64,000 nt of DNA from an uncultured Porphyromonadaceae bacterium. GTDB lineage: Bacteria; Bacteroidota; Bacteroidia; Bacteroidales; Muribaculaceae. Positions 36,084 through 42,218 of the stretch are shown here, piece after piece. The stretch covers positions 1 through 64,000 of the forward strand of contig CAMWIM010000001.1 of assembly GCA_947174335.1 (NCBI GenBank), written 5' to 3'. Each line of letters starts with the position of its first letter. The first letter of the stretch is position 1. Below the pieces are notes generated by a model that saw nothing but the letters and a program-made list of their open reading frames with translations, ran no database searches and was not told the origin of the DNA. Both the position numbers and the translations under genes were made by a program.

Positions 36084-36250
36084 TAGGTGACAATTAGGAT
36101 TGAGCCTTTCCCTCGCTTGTTGACCTTTGAGGTTTTGGTAGCTACCCATTTTTGCCCGAAGAACCCCTGTTCACGAAAGTTGTTATTAAACATCTCGGTG
36201 AGCTTTACTCGGACATCTTTGAGTATGTCATCGTAAATATTGCGTGCCAT
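36080..36250 (-). pseudogene. Phage virion morphogenesis (Mu gpG-like) gene, C-terminally truncated
   Basis: From ATG 36250 the frame gives 56 residues: ARNIYDDILKDVRVKLTEMF, then FREQGFFGQKWVATK, then NKRGKGSILIVT. This is the N-terminal part of gpG-like virion morphogenesis proteins (DRNFERKAFFxxxW and RRGSLLxxTGxLRRS patterns). It breaks off at the point where GxLRxS should follow, at the same junction that cuts the tape-measure remnant A. Not expected to make a working protein. Confidence 0.7.
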
Positions 36251-36272
36251 TGTTTGATTTTTTTGTTTTTTG

Positions 36273-36304
36273 ATTGTTATTTAAAGAAAAAAATAGTAAC
36301 TTTG
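36273..36304 (+). promoter_or_regulatory. Promoter of a small prophage RNA
   Basis: ATTG (36273-36276), 20 bases, TAACTTTG (36297-36304). The -7 is perfect; the -33 has one mismatch. It faces opposite to the head genes on both sides. Confidence 0.55.
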
Positions 36305-36308
36305 TAAG

Positions 36309-36380
36309 GTGGTAATCGGTAGGGCTTAGAAATAGGTCGTATTCTACACCACACCCCGGCACTATGTGTCGGGTTTTTTT
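36309..36380 (+). ncRNA. Candidate structured small RNA (about 72 nt)
   Basis: Between a promoter and a terminator lies a short segment with no start codon but strong predicted structure. An outer stem GTGGT (36309-36313)/ACCAC (36348-36352) encloses GTAG (36319-36322)/CTAC (36344-36347) and a hairpin GGCTTA-GAAA-TAGGTC (36323-36338) with a GNRA tetraloop. The terminator hairpin 36355-36373 and seven T's follow. It lies between the gpG fragment and gpF, antisense to them. I do not recognise it as a known RNA family. Confidence 0.5.
36355..36380 (+). terminator. Terminator of the small RNA
   Basis: Stem CCCGGCAC (36355-36362) with GTGTCGGG (36366-36373), loop TAT, then seven T's. Its right side overlaps the stop codon region of the minus-strand gpF gene. 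Confidence 0.75.
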
Positions 36381-37411
36381 ATTTCATCAATTCTAAATGA
36401 TCCGTCCACTTGTCTAACAACACATAAAATCTTTTCAAGTATTACCTCTTTATTTTGAAGACGATCATTATTTTTAATCCATGTAGGTAGATAGTTAAAT
36501 TTATCCCAGATATAATCCACCGAATAATCCGGATGATTATGAAAATATAGTATAGCGATTTTAGCTTTTTGCGTATTTGCTCTGTTCATAGCGTAAAGAG
36601 GGTTACCATCTTCAATACCTTTAATATCCATTAAAACACCATTTAAATAGCCGTCAGGACATTTCTCACCATCAAGTTTCTTTTCACTTTGAAGAATTAT
36701 CGAATATCCATTTTGAAAAAGAGCCTGTACCGCATTCTTTTCATAATCGCCTCTTGGAATACCAAAAATGCCCTTATCTTTATCAAAATTATGTTCTATA
36801 TGGGTTGCCTTTAATCCTCCGGTAGTCGCATTGTATTCAAGATCTTTATAATGTGGATCGCTCTTTAGACAATTATATTCTCTCAACCTACCGCACTCAA
36901 CAGCCAATTTACCTACTATTGTACAAGCCCTGCATTTATCACTATTGGGGTCATAGGCAAGATTCTGATATTTTTTGCAGTCGCCACACCCCTTGGGAAA
37001 ATAAGGATGTTTCTTGGGGAACACAGTCATTTCTTGCCCGGCATTGTAGCGGAACATTCTCATTTTCGGTTCATCGGTGCAAGCGTCACCTACTGCCTTT
37101 GCCACTTCAGGATCGGACATCGGATAATCATCACGCAGAACTTGCTCGACTGTACAACGGCAGTTCCACCCATTGGGCGGTAGATAAGACTTCCAAAAGT
37201 CATCAGACGGAGGGAGTGTTGTATTGTCGAGGGCAGCGTGATCAGAACGAACACGCTCGTCGCCGGCAGTACGATATTGGAGATTGTAACGATCGCCGTC
37301 CTCCATTATGTCGTGCCACTTGACAGCCATTTGCGAGGTGTGTAGCGCATGGTTATACTCGGCGTAAAGATAGTTGATGTTATATCGTTTGTCGATAGCT
37401 GGAAAAACCAA
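36362..37411 (-). CDS. Phage head morphogenesis protein (Mu gpF / SPP1 gp7 type), N-truncated, with nuclease-like C-terminal domain
   Basis: The 349-residue frame begins at TTG 37411 in the middle of the gpF domain: VRSDHAALDNTTLP..DDFW and PPNGWNCRCTVEQVL (about 55-90) are the hallmark gp7/gpF motifs. Usual proteins have some 150 more N-terminal residues, lost at a breakpoint near 37405. A Cys-rich linker (about 145-165, CGDC...CRAC) leads to a C-terminal domain (about 195-349) with NAVQALFQNGYSIILQSE, LNGVLMDIKG and KIAILYFHNH. This looks like the CdiA-CT/PD-(D/E)xK-like nuclease tails found on some phage head proteins. Expression is doubtful. Confidence 0.72.
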   Translation of the reverse strand: MVFPAIDKRYNINYLYAEYNHALHTSQMAVKWHDIMEDGDRYNLQYRTAGDERVRSDHAALDNTTLPPSDDFWKSYLPPNGWNCRCTVEQVLRDDYPMSDPEVAKAVGDACTDEPKMRMFRYNAGQEMTVFPKKHPYFPKGCGDCKKYQNLAYDPNSDKCRACTIVGKLAVECGRLREYNCLKSDPHYKDLEYNATTGGLKATHIEHNFDKDKGIFGIPRGDYEKNAVQALFQNGYSIILQSEKKLDGEKCPDGYLNGVLMDIKGIEDGNPLYAMNRANTQKAKIAILYFHNHPDYSVDYIWDKFNYLPTWIKNNDRLQNKEVILEKILCVVRQVDGSFRIDEIKKPDT

Positions 37412-37427
37412 TAAACCAATTAAACGA

Positions 37428-37886
37428 ATGAATGCTTTAGACTCAGCCTATAATGGTGTTCCTCTGATCAATGGCGAGGAATATTCGTGGGGTGATGTTA
37501 AAGTCTGCATCAATGGTGTGCAAGTCTTGGGTATCACTGCAATCTCTTACAGCGATAAACAAGATAAACAAAACAACTATGGTGCAGGACGCCACCCTGT
37601 TAGTCGAAGCCGTGGACGCATCACTCCCGAAGCTAAAATCACTCTCTACATGAGTGAAGTTGTGGCAATCTCGCGCACCTCGGCAACCGGACGTATCCAG
37701 GACATCGCTCCGTTTGACATCGAAGTGGCTTACATGCCCCCTAACGGTATAATCGTGGTTGACAAAATCCGCAACTGCGAGTTTACCGAAAACGTACGCA
37801 ACTGGAAAGAGGGCGACATGAATCAGCAGGTAGAATTACCTCTGCTTCCGAGCCATATCGAATATGGCAAGCCCGACGGCGTATAA
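37428..37886 (+). CDS. Phage tail tube-like protein
   Basis: Start ATG 37428 (MNALDSAYNG), 152 residues. The content is beta-rich with GVPLINGEEYSWGDVKVCINGVQVLGITAI at the start, RSRGRITPEAKITLY in the middle and NWKEGDMNQQVELPLL near the end; size and place just before the tail chaperones fit the tail tube of Mu-like phages of Bacteroidota. The 5' flank is cut by the gpF breakpoint about 20 bases upstream, so the original promoter and sheath gene are gone. The reading frame itself is intact. Confidence 0.7.
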   Translation: MNALDSAYNGVPLINGEEYSWGDVKVCINGVQVLGITAISYSDKQDKQNNYGAGRHPVSRSRGRITPEAKITLYMSEVVAISRTSATGRIQDIAPFDIEVAYMPPNGIIVVDKIRNCEFTENVRNWKEGDMNQQVELPLLPSHIEYGKPDGV

Positions 37887-37961
37887 TCAACAGACCCATT
37901 TATTTAACAACCGTAGGAGCGGTGCAACATCCGCTCCTACTTTAACAAACAAAAAAACATT

Positions 37962-38327
37962 ATGGATAACGAAAACAAGACATTAGACATCAACACCGAA
38001 AACTATAAAGTCATCAATGGTGACGTAACCGCAGAACAAATTAATGAATGGAAAAACCGCAATGGTCGCATTCATGAAGTGGAAGTTGCCGATACTGAAT
38101 TTGAGGAACTCCACCGTGGTTATTTCCGTCGTCCCGACATGAAAACCATGCAAGCATTCTCAGCAGCTGCCAAGACAAACGAAATCAAAGCAGCCGAAGT
38201 GATGTTTGATAACTGTTGGCTCGGTGGTTCATCTGCAATGAAATCCGACGCTGTCTATAAAATGCAAGCAATCGGTGAATTACAAAATATCTTTGGTAAG
38301 TGTGTCTCTAAGTTAAAAAACTTGTAG
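37962..38327 (+). CDS. Phage tail assembly chaperone G
   Basis: A 121-residue protein in the position of the tail assembly chaperone, 75 bases after the tail tube and before the tape measure. Residues about 40-115 (EFEELHRGYFRRPDMKTMQAFSAA.. EVMFDNCWLGGSSAMKSDAVYKMQAIGEL) are typical of these chaperones. The last codons are TTA AAA AAC TTG TAG, holding an A AAA AAC slip site that would let some ribosomes continue into the T frame. Chaperones of tailed phages are regularly made as G and G-T forms this way. Confidence 0.75.
   Translation: MDNENKTLDINTENYKVINGDVTAEQINEWKNRNGRIHEVEVADTEFEELHRGYFRRPDMKTMQAFSAAAKTNEIKAAEVMFDNCWLGGSSAMKSDAVYKMQAIGELQNIFGKCVSKLKNL
38315..38321 (+). promoter_or_regulatory. 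Programmed -1 ribosomal frameshift site
   Basis: The heptamer A AAA AAC is in phase with the G reading frame, two codons before its stop. A -1 slip joins the frame at CTT 38321, open with no stop to 38539. A 9-bp stem-loop (GGCG-GGATC 38348-38357 with GATCC-CGCC 38363-38371, one bulged T) lies 26 bases downstream, farther than usual stimulators. The fusion would be about 192 residues. Confidence 0.75.
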
Positions 38328-38539
38328 AGGCGTATCAACTTGGTGGAGGCGTGGATCAGAACGATCCCGCCGAAATCGCCAAGGGGTGCGCCTTGATTCG
38401 GGCGAATTTCCACATCGACCCGACAACGCTACCACACGATGAGTGGGCTATGCTTTTTCAGCAAGCCGTTTGGTTAGAAAATTTCCGCCTTGAAAATCAG
38501 GCGCGAGTCTTAGCCCAGCTGTTTGCTCCAGCAGAGTAG
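38321..38539 (+). CDS. Phage tail chaperone T extension (made by -1 frameshift)
   Basis: In the -1 frame after the slip site the reading continues LVEAYQLGGGVDQNDPAEI and ends RVLAQLFAPAE at 38539, adding 72 residues to the 120 of G. A GTG at 38351 (MDQNDPAEI) could serve as an independent start but has no good ribosome site. The final 17 residues recur in remnant A at 35805-35861. In other phages the T part recruits the tape measure, whose gene follows here. Confidence 0.7.
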   Translation, partial: LVEAYQLGGGVDQNDPAEIAKGCALIRANFHIDPTTLPHDEWAMLFQQAVWLENFRLENQARVLAQLFAPAE

Positions 38540-38558
38540 CAGGTTATCTTTTGGGGAA

Positions 38559-38666
38559 CTATTTCTCAAAGAATGTCCTAATTAGTTCAGCGAACCAAGA
38601 AAAGATTCCGATTAGAAAAAGCCCAAGAAGAATAAAACCAATAATCTGAATAATAATCGAAAGCAT
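38559..38666 (-). CDS. Small single-helix membrane protein B (moron-like, in prophage remnant)
   Basis: A 35-residue frame from ATG 38666, opposite to the tail genes: MLSIIIQIIGFILLGLFLIG, then IFSWFAELIRTFFEK. It is a diverged homologue of small ORF A (same helix plus basic/aromatic end with FFxK) and sits at the same place between T and the tape measure. Its promoter (38719-38688) has the same elements and spacing as that of A. No clear terminator was seen after it. Confidence 0.6.
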   Translation of the reverse strand: MLSIIIQIIGFILLGLFLIGIFSWFAELIRTFFEK

Positions 38667-38687
38667 ACTTAATTTTTTTTAGTTCCC

Positions 38688-38719
38688 CAAATTTACAAAC
38701 TAATTTTGATATTAGCAAG
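38688..38719 (-). promoter_or_regulatory. Promoter of small ORF B
   Basis: Minus strand: CTTG (38719-38716), 20 bases, TAAATTTG (38695-38688), the same arrangement as for ORF A although much of the surrounding sequence has diverged. Confidence 0.6.
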
Positions 38720-39063
38720 TGTCAAGCTATAATTTAAATTACAGTTTTAATATTTCCGGTAACTGTAATGCAGTTATTCAAGAAGTAACACAAAATATGG
38801 TTATCCTTCAAAATAAGGTGGAGGAGACCCAAGGTGTGTTTTCTAAATTGGGGGATTTCATAATAAAGTTTAACCAAGGGGCACAATGGATTTCAAACTT
38901 ATCATCAACTTTTAGGGAGACTCTTGCTCCTGGTGCAGAACTAAACTATAAATTAGCCGAATTGGTTGCTATTGCTGGTCCGACCGCTGAGGAACTTGCC
39001 CTCGTTGAAAAATCTGCCCGAGAAACAGCAAATTTCAATAAAGTTTATTTCTGTTTTACTTAA
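38719..39063 (+). pseudogene. Tape-measure protein gene, 5' fragment (prophage remnant B)
   Basis: From GTG 38719 the 114 residues read SSYNLNYSFNISGNCNAVIQE, then a helical stretch with WISNLSSTFRETLAPGAELNYKLAELVAIAGPTAEEL, which is the N-terminal region of tape-measure proteins in this phage group. A full protein would be several hundred residues or more. The frame ends about where the convergent chromosomal hydrolase gene begins, so the right prophage boundary is a deletion near 39050. Confidence 0.72.
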
Positions 39064-40414
39064 TCGACTGAATAAATGAAGTAATATCAGCAAGGACTTC
39101 CTGTGAAAAAGTTTCTTCGAGGATTTTATATTCTTCGACATTACCGGTTATAGCGTGTTGCATCATGTGATTTAGACCCGGATAGGTTACAACTTTTGCT
39201 TGATGAGCAAGTTGAGTTGCTAAATCATAATTTAGCGAAGGCGGAACCTGAGTGTCTTTTTCGCCATAAATGATAAATGCCGGAATTTTCAGAGACTTTA
39301 AGTCTTTTGCCGGGTCATATCCAAGAAAATACATCATCCAATAGTTATCGGCTTTTGCAGTCAATACACTCTTCAGCTGTGCAGCAAGATTGATTGTCAA
39401 CGCACTCGATTTATAGCCTGGATAAAACTCCTCAAGCTTTTCATCATCAATTGAGTTACATTCGGGGGTTTTCAACCTATATTCAAAAACTTTGGCTATT
39501 GCATTTCTAAATTTCTCAGCTTCAGGTTCAGAAACACCCGATTTCATCAAAGCTACTTTATTTTGCCATGCAATAATTTCTTTACCTTGAATTGACGGAC
39601 CTGCTATTGAGATTATAAAATCAGGTCTATCGCTCTTTGCACCAAGCATATAAGCAATCAGTCCACCCTCACTATGACCGAGAATACCTATTTTGCCAAA
39701 GCGTTCATTTTCTCGAATCCAGTTCATCACAGTAGCGGCATCTTCAGCAAAATCGGCAGTTGTTGAGTTCAAAATATCGCCTGTCGATTTTCCAACACCT
39801 CGGTCATCATATCTAAAAGAAGCAATTCCGTTCCGTGCCAAATAATCAGCAATCACAGCAAAAGGTTTATGCTCAAACAATTCTTCATCGCGATTTTGCT
39901 GACCGCTACCAGTTACCATAACAACTATCGGAGTCGATGAACCAGCATCTTCAGGAATTGTCAATGTACCCACAAGTGTTGAACCTCCTTTAACGTTATT
40001 GATAGATATTTCTTTGGTTTGATATGGGAATGGAGGTTGTGGCGTTTGAGGGCGATTAGTCTTTTTATTTTCAGATTTTGACAGATTCAAAGGCAGTTTT
40101 ACAGGACCTTGATTAAAAGTTCCTGTTATACTGTCTCCTTTCAGACTTCCGGAGTAAGCAACACCAAGTTTCTTAACTGTTAAGTTTAAAGAGTCATCCG
40201 ATAAAAATATAGTCTCACAATCGATTGACTTAACTCCTTGATCGGGAGAATCCATTATTATTTTTCCAGGAGAGATATGAAATACGAGCTTCAATGAACG
40301 GTTACCCAAATTAAGCTTTCCTTCCCACGAACCTTCAATCGTTTGAGCTCGGCAAGCCGATAAAGAGACAACAAGCATCAGAGATATTATCAGATAATCG
40401 AATAATTTTCGCAT
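39056..40414 (-). CDS. Exported alpha/beta-hydrolase (esterase/peptidase-like lipoprotein)
   Basis: Start ATG 40414 (MRKLFDYLI), 452 residues. An upstream start at 40483 would lie before the predicted transcript start. Signal peptide with lipobox-like LSAC; an N-terminal beta-rich domain (TIEGSWEGKLNLGNRSLKLVFHI, about 25-110); then an alpha/beta-hydrolase fold with GSGQQNRDE, nucleophile elbow GHSEGG, Asp in YGEKDTQVP and His in LNHMMQHA. Such two-domain hydrolases are common in Bacteroidota; the substrate is unknown. Its 3' end touches the prophage tape-measure fragment, overlapping by 8 bases. Confidence 0.85.
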   Translation of the reverse strand: MRKLFDYLIISLMLVVSLSACRAQTIEGSWEGKLNLGNRSLKLVFHISPGKIIMDSPDQGVKSIDCETIFLSDDSLNLTVKKLGVAYSGSLKGDSITGTFNQGPVKLPLNLSKSENKKTNRPQTPQPPFPYQTKEISINNVKGGSTLVGTLTIPEDAGSSTPIVVMVTGSGQQNRDEELFEHKPFAVIADYLARNGIASFRYDDRGVGKSTGDILNSTTADFAEDAATVMNWIRENERFGKIGILGHSEGGLIAYMLGAKSDRPDFIISIAGPSIQGKEIIAWQNKVALMKSGVSEPEAEKFRNAIAKVFEYRLKTPECNSIDDEKLEEFYPGYKSSALTINLAAQLKSVLTAKADNYWMMYFLGYDPAKDLKSLKIPAFIIYGEKDTQVPPSLNYDLATQLAHQAKVVTYPGLNHMMQHAITGNVEEYKILEETFSQEVLADITSFIQSIK

Positions 40415-40452
40415 AATTGTAAAATTTATAAATAAGTTACGGTTTTTGTTTG

Positions 40453-40484
40453 CAAAAATAAAAAATATTATATGACTATACAAT
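40453..40484 (-). promoter_or_regulatory. Promoter of the exported hydrolase gene
   Basis: Minus strand: ATTG (40484-40481), 20 bases, TATTTTTG (40460-40453). It places the transcript start near 40446, 30 bases before ATG 40414, and settles that start. Confidence 0.55.
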
Positions 40485-40506
40485 AATACGTTACAAAAAG
40501 AATTGA

Positions 40507-41277
40507 TCAGGCTGTTGTAAACACGATTGTATTCTTGTCGGTAATTTCTTTACCTGAAATATAATTTTTGCCTTCAAGCAAACACAAGTCGTTTAGATGT
40601 TCAATCTTCTCGGTCACAATTTGACGCAACAACTCCCCTCTCAACGTTTTCAAACGGTTGGCACCCGGAGATCTGACGTTATTACCGCCCAACAGTTCAA
40701 CAAACTCAGCCCTAACGACTTTAGCCTTTGCAGCAAGCAATTTCATATCAAATTCACGCTCTGCATCAGCCGGTAGCAGATTGAGAATTTCATTATTGCC
40801 TGTTTGTGCCATTCCACTGATAATCAAACGTGTCACATCTTCACGCCAATAACTTGACATCGTTTCATTTCCCGGCGCAAGTTTGGTCGTGAAATCAAAA
40901 CGATAAGCCTTGATAATATCATCGGGACGCAAGTAGCCGTAAAGTGATGAAATAATTCTCACTTTTTTGTTGGTAAAATCTTTTCCTGTCTCACTCAACG
41001 TGTCGTATTTAAACGCTTTGAATACTACTCCGGTAAAAGCCTCTATCGCCCGGGCTCCATGCCGTTTGTCTTCAAATTCGTATATCATTTCATGCAATCG
41101 GAGAGCCATAGGCAAGCTGATTTTAACAGCCGCAGCCAATTGTTCGGCTGACATTCCCCTCAAAGAGAACATTAACTCATTAGCTTTTTCATCTAAAAGA
41201 GGTTTATTATCGGCTGACACAGTTACAACATCGTTGCACTGAGTCATAGTTTTTGATTCGGCGATGAGAATTAACAT
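40507..41277 (-). CDS. yaaA: YaaA-family peroxide stress protein
   Basis: A 256-residue cytoplasmic protein of the YaaA (UPF0246/DUF328) family, which lowers free iron and limits oxidative DNA damage in E. coli. Recognisable parts: MLILIAESKTM at the start, AIEAFTGVVFKAFKYDTLS, KKVRIISSLYGYLRPDDIIKAYRFDF, and a SYWREDVTRL block. It is a single-gene unit divergent from the hydrolase-Mur-ligase cassette. Confidence 0.92.
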   Translation of the reverse strand: MLILIAESKTMTQCNDVVTVSADNKPLLDEKANELMFSLRGMSAEQLAAAVKISLPMALRLHEMIYEFEDKRHGARAIEAFTGVVFKAFKYDTLSETGKDFTNKKVRIISSLYGYLRPDDIIKAYRFDFTTKLAPGNETMSSYWREDVTRLIISGMAQTGNNEILNLLPADAEREFDMKLLAAKAKVVRAEFVELLGGNNVRSPGANRLKTLRGELLRQIVTEKIEHLNDLCLLEGKNYISGKEITDKNTIVFTTA

Positions 41278-41411
41278 TTTTCTTACATATTTTTGAAAAT
41301 GTAAAGGTAATAATTCTCTTTAAAACATACAAAATTACCCAAAGAATAATTTAATTATTAACAATCAGCCTATTTTTTAATTTTAACAACAAAAAATCAA
41401 GTAATTTTATG

Positions 41412-41419
41412 TAACTTTG
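41412..41419 (+). promoter_or_regulatory. -7 element of the hydrolase/Mur-ligase/Ddl cassette
   Basis: TAACTTTG, a perfect -7; no clear TTTG at the -33 distance. The start near 41426 rules out the TTG at 41417 and supports ATG 41444 for the first gene. Confidence 0.5.
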
Positions 41420-41443
41420 TGGAAAATTTCGATATCCCCTATA

Positions 41444-42205
41444 ATGGAAAAAGATTTGACCCTTGACGGCATAAATATTCATTACACAGTTGAAGGCTCG
41501 GGAGCTCCGCTCATCCTAATGCATGGATGGGGCTGTGACCACTCGACTGTTGCGTCAGTGGCTCGCACAGCTTCCCAAACCCATACTGTTTACAACATAG
41601 ATTTTCCCGGCTTTGGAAAATCGACTGAACCGACCGAAGTTTGGGGTGTTGAACGCTATACACGTTTAATTGAAGATTTTTGTAAGGCTCTAAATATAGA
41701 AAAACCATCGTTAGCCGGGCACTCATTCGGTGGACGTGTCGCAATCGTATTTGCATCACGCAACCCGGTTGACAAGTTGATTTTGATTGATGCGGCAGGT
41801 GTAAAACCAAAACGCTCGATGAAGTATTACGTCAAAGTTTACTCGTTTAAACTCTCAAAATTGATATACAAAATCTTGTTGGGAGCTGAAAAAGCGAAAG
41901 AACGTATCGAAAAAGAGCGTTCGCGCAGAGGGTCGTCAGACTATCGAAATTCGTCGCCTCAAATGAGAGCCATTATGAGTAAAGTTGTCAATGAAGATTT
42001 ATGTCATCTTATGCCTGAAATTTCAGCACCAACTTTATTGATCTGGGGTGAGAACGACACAGCGACACCTCTTTCCGATGCAAAAAAAATGGAACGTCTC
42101 ATTCCTGATGCCGGACTTGTAAGCTTTCCCGGTTGCGGGCACTACAGTTTCCTTGACAATCCCGGTCAATTTGCCGCGGTACTGAACAGTTTTTTGAAAT
42201 CATAA
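41444..42205 (+). CDS. Alpha/beta-hydrolase of the Mur-ligase/Ddl-like cassette
   Basis: Start ATG 41444 (MEKDLTLDGINIHY), 253 residues. A cytoplasmic alpha/beta-hydrolase: oxyanion region LMHGWGCDHS, nucleophile elbow GHSFGG, acid in WGENDTATPL, and catalytic His in GCGHYSFLDNP. A basic lid region (AEKAKERIEKERSRRGSSDY) lies at about 150-175. It precedes the Mur-ligase-like gene by 13 bases; the trio recurs, as I recall, in Firmicutes and Bacteroidota, so it should act on the cassette's product or intermediate. Confidence 0.87.
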   Translation: MEKDLTLDGINIHYTVEGSGAPLILMHGWGCDHSTVASVARTASQTHTVYNIDFPGFGKSTEPTEVWGVERYTRLIEDFCKALNIEKPSLAGHSFGGRVAIVFASRNPVDKLILIDAAGVKPKRSMKYYVKVYSFKLSKLIYKILLGAEKAKERIEKERSRRGSSDYRNSSPQMRAIMSKVVNEDLCHLMPEISAPTLLIWGENDTATPLSDAKKMERLIPDAGLVSFPGCGHYSFLDNPGQFAAVLNSFLKS

Positions 42206-42218
42206 ATAAAATCCCATA

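Noticed and set aside
36085-37405. Active invertible DNA segment flipped by the nearby recombinase
   Set aside because: The segment is inverted relative to the tail genes, but no inverted repeats are visible at its ends; ancient rearrangement is simpler.
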